Position numbers and translations under genes: made by a program
Notes under the pieces: generated by a model
Told to the model about the DNA's origin: nothing
The model's input: only the letters and a program-made list of their open reading frames with translations
The model's database searches: none
Assembly (NCBI GenBank): GCA_030063045.1
Contig: JAQSEB010000150.1
Coordinates: 434,001 to 498,000, forward strand
From: Pratylenchus scribneri
Taxonomy: Eukaryota; Nematoda; Chromadorea; Rhabditida; Pratylenchidae
Reading direction: 5' to 3'
DNA: 64,000 nucleotides
Shown: in pieces, positions 28,050 to 39,700 of the stretch
How the letters are laid out: each line of letters starts with the position of its first letter
Numbering within the stretch: position 1 is the stretch's first letter

Positions 28050-30055
28050 TTAATTTTTTTTTATTTAATCTTCTCAAATAAAATGTATTTTATTAAAAAA
28101 ATGTATTTCTAAAAAATAATTAAATTTATCTAATTGGATTATTTTTTCCTTTATAAAATTTTTCTTTTTTTATCACTATTTTATTTATTTCATAAATTAT
28201 ATTGATTTATAAAGTCAATCAGACCAAATTACCATATGTTGCGATTTGAATTGTCCGGCAATTTGTCTGTAATTTTGAGTCTAGATGTTACTTTAATTAA
28301 GCTAATTTTTTTAATCTTTTTTCAAATTTTTTTTTTATTATTTTCTTTCAACTTTCCAAATTTCATTTTTTCTTTCTTTATTATTTTAAAATTTTAAAAA
28401 AATTTTTATTATTTTTATTTGATATTTTACAAAACAAGGAATTTAATTTTAGTTTAATTTAGATGTACTCACTTTTTATCTCATAAGTGTTATTATTAAT
28501 TTATTTCATATTAAACCAAAAAAATTATTTTAAAAATTTAAATTTCTATATAAATTAATATATAATTATATAAATCTTTCAGAAGTTGTGTAACTATATG
28601 TTACAAATTTTATTTTTTCTTTATTTTATAATAATATAAATTGAATTTCTTTTATCTAAATTATTTTTTCAAATTTTTTAAAAAATTTATTATGAATTTT
28701 TCTTGAAGGATATGAATTATTTTATAATTCATTTTTATTAATTTATAAGATCAAATTAATAACATTTTACGTTTTCCTGCTCAATGGAAGATATCGCCGT
28801 CGCAGTTGACTGATGCTTTATTAAATATTTTTTTTCAAAAATTTTTTTAATTTAAATATTTCCAATTTGAAAATCATTTTAGAATCTTTTTCTTATTACT
28901 TCAAGTCATAATTAAAATTTATTTATATTTTATAAAATTATCTGAAATAATAAATTAATAATATTGTCTATAAATCCTTGAAGGAATATATGTCGTCACT
29001 TTTCCAAAAATATTTCTAATCACTAATCGGACTTTTGATACTGCTACTTCCACTTGGAATAGTAAAATTTTATTTTACTTACTCTATATTTTGATAATTA
29101 TTCCTTTAATTTCTACTATGATTACTAGAATTTATGCTTAAATAATTTTCTTATTTTAAATAATTATTTCTTTTATAAAATTTATTTAATTTTATTTTTA
29201 TCATTTCACTATAATTATTTATTTACGATTGGATTTATTTTATTAAATATGATAATTTAAGTACTTAGTTAATATAAATTTATACAAAATGAAATTAAAT
29301 TAAGCTTGGAAATTACGGTTCAAATCGCCAATGAATCGAAAGCGTATTTTTAAATGTCAAAATATGATGTTCCATAGCATTCATGCTAGTAAAGTATTCG
29401 AAATTTATAAACTGATTTGGCCTTATAACCAAATTTTCACCTTATTTTAATTTTTTAATTATATCAAAATCTAAAAATATTTTTTTATTTTTATTTTTTT
29501 TTTATAAAAAATAAATTTTTTCAGTTGATTTAATTTCTTCATAAAATTTTCTGTCGATTTTTTAATATATTAAATTTTCAATTTAAATATTTCTTTATTT
29601 TAGTAATATTCCGGATGAATATATTTTTTGTTTTAGTAATTTTCCAGATGATTATATTTTTATCTTTAAGGAGTTTTTTTTTATTTTTATTTGAAAGCAT
29701 TATTCAAAATTATTGCCAGAATTTGTTAATTTGGAGTTAAATTTTTATTAAAAATTCTATAATATTTCTTAATTAAAATATAAAATATTGATATTTTATA
29801 AATTTTTTATAAGGATTATATTCTAAGAATGCAATGACTTATATATTTAAATCTTTCACCAATAAAATTTGATCATATTGGTTATATCATTAATTTTTAA
29901 AGAGAATTTAAATTCTCTTCCATATAAAATTTTTTTTATAATTATACATATTTAATTACAAATACTTTTTTGATGAAAATTAATTTAATTAAAAATCATA
30001 TTGTTTTCATAAGAGTAGTCTCGGCCTTATCAGAAAAAAATGTAAAAAAGCTAAT

Positions 30056-30193
30056 ATGATAAAAATGAATCCATTTCATGAAGCATTTACCAATAATATA
30101 GGAATTTGTCTAAGTCAATGGATTTTAATGATGGAAGAGTCAATCTTAATCATTTCTTTGTATGTGTACGCGCTTTATGAATTTTTTACTTAA
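30056..30193 (+). other. coding-like island, 45-codon open frame
   Basis: An ATG-initiated 45-residue frame (MIKMNPFHEAFTNNIGICLS at its start) ends in TAA and has a hydrophobic C-terminal half. It is more balanced than its surroundings. Not recognised; may be chance. Confidence 0.18.
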
Positions 30194-33100
30194 AAGATAA
30201 AAGACAAATATTCTTTTAACAATTCTTTTTTATCTATATATTTCTAATTGAAAATGGAGCAAGAGTTAATTTCTCGCAGCTGATTTATTAGAGATAAATT
30301 TTGCATATTGATTAATTTCTAATCTTCTATCATCATTTTGAGAAGTTAAACATACGACTGGATTAAGTGACAAAGAATTTTCTATATCTCATCAAATTAA
30401 TTTGAACCGAGGCAATTTCTTTAATTCAATTTGATTTAAAAATTTTATTTTAATAAAATTAGATAGTCGTATTATTATAAATTTTATAATGCTCTAAATT
30501 TTCTTTAATAATTACATTACAAAATAAAATTATGGATTATATTTTATATTTTTTTTGTTAATTTATTGAATATTTCTTTATTTTATTTACTCTAAACATC
30601 CAATTTATTTATATAATTTTTTATATTTTATGTAATATTTAATTTAAGAAATAGTCAATTACCTAAAATAGTAGTAATATATCGAAAATTGCTTATTTAT
30701 ACCGAAAATAATTGTAGAATACAACTATTTGTTTTAAGTACAAAAAATATTTGTAGTACAAATTAACAGTTAAGTAGATTTAATCGATTAAATTTATAAT
30801 ATTTATTCAGAATTTTTTGATCAATCCGAAAATTTAAATATTTAGATAATTGATGCTCTTTTTAAAATATTTTTATTGCACAATATAAAATTAAATAGAA
30901 TATCATTTATTTTCATCTGATTTTAATTATATTTTAATATAAATTTTTATGATGAATTTCAAAATTTTTTATAAATTTTATTATATTCCATTCAATATTG
31001 TAATTTTATATAATTAATAAAAATTATTTAAATTTTTTCCATAAAAAATTATTATAAAATATCTTATTATTATCATATTTTTAGAAATTTCTTCTCACTA
31101 AATTAAAATTATTTTCATCTTTTTATAAATTTTTTCTTTAGTAGATAAATTAAAAAAATACAGTAGATAAAAGGAATGCTAGATTTTGAAGAATGAAATA
31201 TCTGTCGAACGAAAAAATATATGCCAAGAGAAGGAAAAATTAACTTTGCATCACGTTGAAGATATAAATCGATTTAATTTAAATATTTTGGAAAAATTTT
31301 TATAAAATTTTTTATATTAAATTTATTTATTTTTTCACTTTTATTTAAAATTTATATAATTATTTTTTAATAATTGAAATCTTTGTAGGAGATCAGGTCT
31401 AAATTCTTTAATAAAAATTTATATTATAATTAGAAATAATATATTAATTTTAAATAATTTATTATTTTTGAGTTTAATTTATTGTAAGTGTAATTAATTT
31501 TATTATAAAATATTTTATATAATAAGATATTCTTTTCTGTAATATTTTTAATTGTATAATCCTAAAAATTTTTTAAATTTGTAATGAAAATATTTCAAAT
31601 TCCATAATTTTTTTTTATGATTTTTTAATATTTTTTTTATAAAATATAATTTATATTATAAACAAAATGCATTACTTAATGACACTATTTTAATATTTTT
31701 TTCTAAATTTGAAAAATTTTGATATATTTCCTATTCTTTTATATTTTTAAAATTTCTAATTCTTTCAATTATTATTCATGAAACAAATCTCCGATAATAA
31801 TTAATAATTTTTAAAGTGACACATTAACTATTGACATCTAATAACATACGATAAATTTGATTTTGTTTTCCTTTCTCGATATCGTATCGTCAATTCTATT
31901 TTTATCACAAGCAATTAGATGAACTTTAGTTATTATTATTTTTATTTAAATTTTTCTACTTAAAAAATTATCAAATTTGTCGCTTCTTTTGAAATAGTTT
32001 TCCTCGTTATTTAATTTTAATGGTGAATTTTTAATATTTAAATATATTTTTATTATGGTAATAATATTTTAAAAGAATTTTTTTGTGCTTTCTTTTATAA
32101 CCAATTAAGGCATCATTTTCTTATATCTTTGTTTGGTAACTAAATTCTTATAGAACGATATTAATATTTTAATAAAAATTTTATGATTTATAGTAATATT
32201 TTAACGATAAATGTTTTGTAAAAAAATTCCTTTTAATTTTTTCCCTCCTTATAAAACAGACTTTCCCATTCTTCAATTTCAAGACCCATTCATCAATTTA
32301 TTCCAATTCTTCTGTTAATTCTAAGGCATTCATCGTCAGGAAATCCTTCAGCCGGAGTCTATTGAACATATTCAATTATAATTTATTTCAAATAATTTCT
32401 TTTAAAATATTTTCGATTATAAAATTAGTTTTTTTTATGTAAAATAATTCCTTTTTTTCTGTAGTATGTAAATAATTAAAAATATATATATATATATATC
32501 AACTTAAAGATTTTACTATAAAATTTTATTTTTATTTAAAATTTATCAACATTTGTTTTTTAATCTTTAAATCATTTTTATTTATATTTAATAACAATAT
32601 AATTTTTTTAATGATTTATTCTAAAAAAATTATTAAAAATATTTTAGTTGAAAAATTATTCGCAGTTTATTTTCAAATTCTTGTTGATACTTTTTCTTCT
32701 AGCTTAGCCAATATTTTTTGGCAATTTTGAATGAAAATGCCACTCTTTTATATTAGAAGAATGAAAATTTTTAACCTGTGAATTTATAATTTTAAAACAA
32801 TCGATTAATGTTGTAAATTAAAGAAATTGTTACATTTTTATTCATTACTTTCTTTATTATTTTTTTTATGTACAAGTTTTTTTTATATTTTTTCTTTGCA
32901 TAATATTAATAAAATTTGGAATTTGGATATTTTGTTATATATTTTTATATTTTAAATAAATATCTTTTATTTTTATAAATTAATGATTTTGCGTTATCTA
33001 TTATTCCATTATCTTGTATACATTAAATATTTTATCATTTCATATATTTATTATGTCCTATATAGTTAAGGATTTTTATTTTTTGATATTTTATTTTGAA

Positions 33101-33683
33101 AAAAATTTATCTTTTATTGTATATTTATTAATTTAAGATTATTTAATTTCTTTTTTTTAATAGATTCATAATTTAATAATATTTATTTTAAGAGGATTAT
33201 TTTATTCGAAAAAATCAGAATAATTAGGTAAATTTAATATTAATATCATATATTTTTTAATTCGATAATAAATATTTGTTTATATAAGATCTCTAATTTT
33301 TCATATAAATTTGTAAATGGCCTTAAAATTCAGCGAAGAAGTTTTTTTGTTGGACCTACGCTGTAACATTTTGGCTAAATTTCATCAGTTTTTTAATATG
33401 TTGCGATTTATTTATAAAAATAAATTATCATTTTTTTAAATTAATTAATTAATTGTTTTGAAGGAAATTCTTTAAATTCAATTTTTATGATACATGTCAT
33501 TTTGAGAAATATTTTTTTATGATATAATTTCAATTAAAAAAATTTTTTATTTTGCATGGATATTATTATTATTTAACAGAGATTTCAAATTTAATTTTAT
33601 TATCAGATTTTTTATTATTCCAAAACAATCACTTGGTATCCCAAAATTCTCGATTGATTCAATCCTTGATCCAAGTGTCAGTA

Positions 33684-33685
<2 letters not shown>

Positions 33686-33721
<36 letters not shown>
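33686..33721. repeat. (TC)18 microsatellite
   Basis: Eighteen uninterrupted TC dinucleotides within a slightly GC-richer stretch. Likely length-polymorphic. Confidence 0.97.
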
Positions 33722-33724
<3 letters not shown>

Positions 33725-34098
33725 TCAATAAGTTTCAGGTCATATCTTTGACATTGCCTGAATTTTCAAGCTCTCAATGTTGGTTATTGTTGAAAATTAT
33801 AAATTTAAGCTTTTATTCTATTAAAAAAAATTATAATTCAATTTATGTATAAAGCCTTGGATGCCAACTATTTTATTTTTATTTCAATCTGCTCTGACTT
33901 CATTTAATATTTTCTCGTTCGAAGAATTTTTAATATTATTTAAGAATTTTAACATTAATTAACTTTTGTTTTATTTATATATAATTAATCAAATATATAT
34001 TCCGTTAAAATTCTTAATTTTTCCGCAAACATGGCCCTTTTACCATTTTTTGTTTTATTTTTCTCATTCCATATCCATATGAAGAGAGCATTTCAAGA

Positions 34099-34268
34099 AT
34101 TGCCTTTTTTAAATTTCTGCAAGAGCCATCGTAAAATACATATTTTGCAATTGTGTATTGCAAAATTCACCATTATTCAGTTACTACTTATCTTGTGTTC
34201 ATGCAAAAAGGTTTTTCGACTTGTAAAATAAGCTGTCAGCTGGCTAGCTCTGCATTGTCTTTTGTTAT
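34099..34268 (+). repeat. dispersed repeat family A, copy 2
   Basis: Diverged relative of 839-991 in the same orientation, sharing ordered blocks and the terminal cagctggctagct. A 66-codon frame across this copy is not conserved in copy 1. Confidence 0.6.
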
Positions 34269-34987
34269 ATAATGTTGGAATTATGAAAATTTATAAAATT
34301 AATTTATTTTTTTAAATTTCCTTCAATTAAAATTTTTATTTTTGATTAAATTTGTATCTCTTATTAAATTTATAGTTTGATATATTTAAAATGAATAAAT
34401 AAATATTTTAAAATATTTTTTTTTGAAAATTTTTCAGTTATTATAATTTCTACAATAAATAAAATAATCTTTCGTAATAAAATTTAATAATTTTAATTTA
34501 TGAAAAGAATATGTAGGCTAAATTTAAATCCCTTACTCATTACAAATTTTTTCTCTTACAAAATTCCCCTGGTCCTAAAATTAAGAAATATATATAAAAT
34601 ATTATAAATTTTTAATTAAAAATTGCCTAATTTATTATTTATTTAATGAAAATAATAATTTTATGATAAAGGATATTAAATAATTGGAAATTTAATTAAG
34701 ATAATAGAATATTTCTTTTATTTTATATTTTTTAATTAACATATTTTTATTTTTTTCTGTATGATTATAAATTTATCAATTCCTTATATTATTATTATTT
34801 TTTAATATAAATAAATAATTTTATTTATTTTATTGAAATTTATCTTTCAATAGAAATTTTCCAATATATATATTCATTTGGATTAAATAAATTAAATCCT
34901 AAAAATTTATTAATAATTGGTTTTTCTCAATATAAAACTTTTAATACATTTATTTATAATTCTTGATTATAAAAAGTTTGACTTTTT

Positions 34988-35235
34988 TCAAGTGGCCTCG
35001 CAGAAAAAATTAATAAATGGGGCATTCCATCCGCAGTGATCACCAATTAAGCATAACAATTTGGCTCGCAACTGTAGTTGCAAATACATATCAGAATTTC
35101 ATCTTGATCAGGAAATAATTATGGAGTGGAAATAATTTTTTTATTGGTTTTACAATCTGAGGAGGGTATTGCGGTATTATATAGGATTGCATTAGAGCTT
35201 CCCAATTGGAGTTTACATATTTACGAAATATTTAT
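34988..35235 (-). other. coding-like island, two frames broken by a frame change
   Basis: On the minus strand an open frame runs from about 35,235 to a TGA at 35091-35093 (it includes NSNWEALMQSYIIPQYPPQI). A second ATG frame in a different phase follows immediately, 35089-34988 (it includes LIGDHCGWNAPFINFFCEAT). The pair looks like a relict or a sequence split by a one-base change. It lies about 0.4 kb left of the retroelement insertion. Function not recognised. Confidence 0.25.
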
Positions 35236-35644
35236 CTCAATAACTTCCAATTCAATATTTTTATGAAAAAAATTTTCAGTAGTAAAATTGTTTATGATAT
35301 TTATTTTTTTTTTATCTATTATAAATCAAGTTTTCTTTTTTATACCAATTCTTATTCAAATTAATTTATTTTAAAAAAAAATTTAAATTTATTTATAAAA
35401 ATTTTTAATCTCGGATTAAAATAATACATCGTTTAATTTATTTTTATCTACTTATTAAGAAATTTTTCTCTTAAATATTTTGAAAATACTAACTTTTATT
35501 TTGTAAAAATCCTTATATTCCTTATCTATTCATATGAAATTTCTCTTGAAATTTATTTTCTAATTTTATTATAACAAATTATTTTTTACGAATGTTTATA
35601 GAATGGTTATTTTTATTGCTGTTTTTGATGTCAATTCCATTTTC

Positions 35645-35649
35645 CCCGA
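35645..35649. repeat. target-site duplication, left copy
   Basis: The five bases cccga directly precede the 5' LTR and are repeated directly after the 3' LTR at 48272-48276. A 5-bp duplication is usual for BEL/Pao integration. Confidence 0.9.
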
Positions 35650-36336
35650 TGTCGCGGAATGCGTTGGCCCAATGGATTGGGACCAAAACGGAATGATGAA
35701 ATGAGAGGAAAATATTCATATGATTAACATAAAATTCCGTATCACCCTGTCCCAATCACCCCATTACCAATTTCCCCATTTTAGTGTCATTTGATTCTTT
35801 CTCTCCTCCTCCACACCCATTTTGCCCATTTTACCAAACAAAATTCACGGATGTTGATTTCCCCTACAATTTCATATCAGCCCAATTCTCCCTATAATTC
35901 TGTTACGATTAATCTATTCCTTGCAAAACCTTGCAAAATTCCTTTGTTTGATTCTATTTTTGCCTATAATCCAACATTCATATGACTCTTTTTTCCCTCT
36001 CTAATCAAATGTTATCGCTTTTTTGCCTATAAAGTTTCGGCAGTTCACACATCACCTGAGCATTTTATTGCCCTTATAAACCCCCTTGAATTCTGTCATT
36101 TCACCCCAGTTTAACCTCAGTTTTACCATCGGATAAAATTTATAAAACCAAGAACACTTCAATTCAACTCAATCCAAACCAACCCAAAGTCCATTTCCAA
36201 TCAAATCCACAGCAAAAGTTCTCTTCAAAGACTAATTAACCTCCGAGTTAACTTAGTCTAATTCCTCACGCAACAACCGGCTCCGAACCCGGATAATATT
36301 CTGTTTGTGGAAGGCTAATCCCTGCTAACCCCGACA
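35650..36336 (+). repeat. 5' LTR of element 1
   Basis: 687 bases, starting tgtcgcgg and ending ccccgaca, apparently identical to 47585-48271. The first 40 bases include an imperfect inverted repeat around cccaat/attggg. TATA-like strings sit in the second half, so U3 occupies roughly the first 400 bases. No canonical AATAAA was seen. Confidence 0.97.
36028..36080 (+). promoter_or_regulatory. LTR promoter, TATA-like elements
   Basis: TATAAAG at 36028-36034 and TATAAAC at 36075-36081 (a third TATAAAA lies at 36141) provide plausible core promoter sequence for genomic RNA. The first is best placed, with transcription expected about 25-35 bases downstream. The same strings occur in the 3' LTR at positions 11,935 higher. 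The start site is inferred, not seen. Confidence 0.5.
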
Positions 36337-36342
36337 GAAATT

Positions 36343-36360
36343 TGGTGGCCCCGACGTGAC
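36343..36360 (+). other. primer-binding site, tRNA-Trp-like
   Basis: tggtggccccgacgtgac lies six bases after the 5' LTR. Its complement ends in CCA and closely resembles the 3' acceptor and T-arm of a typical eukaryotic tRNA-Trp (an estimated 16 of 18 positions, from general knowledge of that tRNA). The six-base gap before the TGG is longer than in many elements. Confidence 0.75.
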
Positions 36361-36485
36361 TTTTGCTGTGCCCTGTCAAACAACTGTCAATTGCATTTGC
36401 CCTTTGCCACTTGCCGAGCCCGTCAACCCTCGACAAGTAAATTTGTGGGATAAAAAAGTAAAATTTGGGATTGAGAAAAGACACA

Positions 36486-36541
36486 TTTACCTTCGTGTAT
36501 TTCTGTCTTTTAAAACTTTGAGACCCTTTTACCTTCGTGTA
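36486..36541 (+). repeat. 14-bp direct repeat in the leader
   Basis: tttaccttcgtgta occurs at 36486-36499 and 36528-36541, a 42-base period, just upstream of the triplicated hairpin. Role unknown. Confidence 0.85.
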
Positions 36542-36576
36542 AATTGGTCAAATAAAAATCCATCCAAAAAAGGCAA

Positions 36577-36706
36577 AAGAGCCACTTGTTGTTACAAGTA
36601 AGCTCTTCCTAAATTTTACTCCCAGAGCCACTTGTTGTTACAAGTAAGCTCTTGAACAACTTTTCAACTCACAAACAGACCCACTTGTTGTTACAAGTAA
36701 GCTCTT
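36577..36706 (+). repeat. triplicated leader hairpin with splice-donor-like sequence
   Basis: The core acttgttgttacaagtaagc is present three times (starting 36584, 36630 and 36683). Each copy contains the inverted repeat acttgt/acaagt around a tgtt loop. In the first two copies this is extended by aagagc...gctctt or agagc...gctct outer arms. Each also contains caa|gtaagc, a good match to a eukaryotic 5' splice site. All three precede the first ATG of Gag at 36748. They could be RNA packaging or dimerisation stems, splice donors for a subgenomic RNA, or both. Confidence 0.8.
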
Positions 36707-36747
36707 GGAAAACTGATTCAACTCTCAAGACATTTTTCGACTCTAAA

Positions 36748-39700
36748 ATGTCTGGACCAATCCAAAACAAAATCATTAATGCCCTTCGCGCTGGATCGCA
36801 CGTCCAAGATTCAGTTGCGCTCGAAATTGAGGTCGATAATGCCAAACCCACCTTGGAAAATTGGGCCCTTTACGAAGCGCAACTTGAGTTGATCAAGAAG
36901 CAAATGGTAACCGCCTCCGTCGCAATCGACGATGTCCGCACTGGAAATGAGAATTGGAGTGACTTGATCCGTAAACTGGGTGCCGCCGGTGGCGATGAAG
37001 ATCAAAAGTATACCGCTTTCCAAACCAAATACAAAGTTTCTGAAGCGGTTGAAGCTATATATATCAAGCTTGATGGATTGCAAACTTTGGCTGGAAAAGT
37101 CTCGGCCCAGGGAAAGATCCTTCGATTGAAAGCTGACCAAGAACAGCGGGCAGCTGAAATCACCCATGCTCAAGCTCTAGCCGCCGCCACGGCTGGCGCA
37201 AATGTCGACATTGCGCCCAATGCTCAAGCCCCACTCGGGACCATTTATGCGCTGCCAACTTTACAAATCCGCCCGTTCAAGGGTGATCGTCGAAATTGGC
37301 CCGAGTTCTGGGAAAGCTTCCGAAGTGCCGTCCACACCAAGGTCGGCAATGATGCCGAAAAACTGAATTTGTTGCGCTCGCTACTTGAAGGGGAACCCAA
37401 AGCCCTCATTAGCGGATTTCGACTTGAAGATCGCAACTATTCAGATGCAATTCAGCTCCTGAAGGAGACATATGGAGATGAGAAAAGCTATGTTCGCACA
37501 CTCCATGCTGAATTGTCCAACCTGCCAAGAGCCGAAAACTTGTCCAAAACCAATGGAATGCTTTTGGAGTTGGAACGCATCACGAGAGAATTGCGCACTC
37601 TCGTAGAGGACACCGAAGGCCCGATGGTGTACCTCACTTTGGAAAAGAAGCTCAATCCGCAATTTCTGCGCACGATCCTGGTCAAGAAGGCCGAGGATCC
37701 AGAAAATTGGAACACAACCAAGTTCCTTCAAACCTTGAATGACGCTGTTCGACGAGAAAGCAACATTCGAGAAGTGATGGATGAATATGGCCATCAAAAA
37801 GGCCAATCCAATCAAAAGCCCCAGCAACAATTGTCAAGAATGTCACCTCGCAATAGAGGATATGACAACCCTCGCAATAGGGGGAGCGGAAATCAACCGC
37901 AAGGGAGAGAACGAACATTCATCAGTGCATCGGTCGAAAGCCAGCAACAAAACAAATCCAAAGGCGATCGAGCGCGAAAGCCTATCAAAAGAAGGGCCAG
38001 TGTCCCGGCCCCGAGCCGAACTCCGCTTGTGTCGGATTCATCAGACTCAAATTCAACCCGAACTGTGCAGAACAAAGGCCAACCCACGAGCCCCTGCGCA
38101 TTTTGCGAACAAAAACATTGGCATGACCGTTGCACAAAATACAGCACACTCGAACAAAGAAAGGAGATAGTCAAAGCCAAAAATCTCTGTTGGCGCTGTC
38201 TTCACAATGGACATATTTCTGGCAATTGTCCACGGCCTGCGACCTGCTACAAATGCAAGGCGAGCCACCCAACCGCTCTCTGCCCAAAACTAATTCAACA
38301 TGCCGCACCAACTCTGGAAACACAAACAGAGGCACAATACGATTCAATTTCGTCTAGTGAAGAGTCCACAAAAGGTGCTTGTTGCCATCATGCCAAGCCA
38401 AAAGAGCCAGAAACCCATGAACAAGTACTCCTATCAAGGGAGAAGCCAACAAAAGCCCTCCTCATGACAACGGAGGCAACAATTTTCAATCCGGCTAACC
38501 CCCGGCAATCTATGATAGCTTCAGTCTTCATAGACAATGGATCACAACGTTCATTCATTTCGGCCCGAGCTGCCGAACAACTTCAATTGGAAGCAATTGA
38601 AAAGGAGGAATGCTACCTCACTTCATTCGGTGATCCAAATGCGAAACGCTATCTGAGCGATCGCGTCAAAATTGGACTCTTGTGCGACGGTGGTGAAAAA
38701 ATGATTTTCACCCTAAACAAAATGAAATTCATTGTCAACAAAATGCCAATCGTGGCCCTCAGCTCGATCGAAGAAGATCAGCTGCGCAAGAAACGACTTG
38801 CACTTCCCCAAGACATGAGGGAACCCGACTTGATGCTTGGAATTGATCATTTCAATGATTTATATATCAATCCAATTGAAAAGCTACCAAGCGGCTTCAC
38901 ACTGAGTCAATCTCGACTGGGCAAGATTATCAGTGGTTCCGGCAAAACCGGACGAATCAAAAAATCAACAGCAACATACGCAAATGCCGAAAATCCCCAA
39001 ATTATGTTTTGCGGTGCTGTCCTTTATGATAGTGACAGGCCTGGTGATCCAGACCCATCCTCCGAATGCGATTGGAGCAGTGAATCTGAAGAAAGTGACT
39101 CAGATTCCGATCATCAACCAAGGCCATCTCAACCAATGCCAAGGCCTTCGAATGAAGTTTCAAATATGCTCAAGTCGAAACCAGTTTTGCCTGCTTATGT
39201 TAAACAATGGACTTCCTCAGATTCGGATTCAGATTCTGAATCATCCGATTCAGATGAAATTCCACGACGGCGAATCAGAAAGTCGCCACCAATCTCAACA
39301 AAACAATACCGCATTCAAATTCCAATGCCCATTCGCAATTGCCATTGTCGATGTATGGAATTCCGGCAAATTGGCAAAGAACTCACTTGCATCTGTGCTT
39401 ATCTCCGCAAAAGCTCGCCATGCACCTGCAATCCTGAAGGCGAAAAACGAATCCAATTGAAACCATGGGGACGATGCAAACCCAACAAATCCGAATCGGA
39501 ATCTGATTCTTCGGATTCTGAAACCGAGGAGAAGAAAAAGCGAAAGGAAAAAGTTGCCTATGTTCTACAAAACCTTGAAGTGAAACGAATCACTTCTGCG
39601 CCAGCAATCGAGCCCAACCAAAAGGACGAAACTAAATCTGCCATCATCACCGAAGAAGAATTGGCACTCGATGACAAAATGGCTCAATACTTCAGTCTCC

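Larger units (their letters stand above)
22830..35644. other. AT-rich non-genic or intronic block
   Basis: AT-rich DNA up to the insertion point of the full-length retroelement. It holds second copies of repeats A, B and C, a (TC)18 microsatellite, an (AT)9 run near 32.48 kb, and coding-like islands near 28.0, 30.1, 32.3 and 35.0 kb. No complete gene is visible. Confidence 0.6.

Noticed and set aside
29317..29330. ggttcaaatcg, resembling a tRNA B box
   Set aside because: No A-box partner, no acceptor-stem complementarity and no terminator-like T run in the right place.
32482..32499. (AT)9 run as a possible structural element
   Set aside because: Simple dinucleotide run expected in DNA of this composition.
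35791..35985. 64-codon frame in the 5' LTR, repeated at 47726-47920
   Set aside because: It is duplicated only because it lies in the LTR. It spans U3 sequence and has no recognisable features.
36652..36747. Upstream 32-codon extension of the Gag frame
   Set aside because: It begins at TTG and runs through the third leader repeat. The first ATG, at 36748, has a better context and begins the Gag-like sequence.
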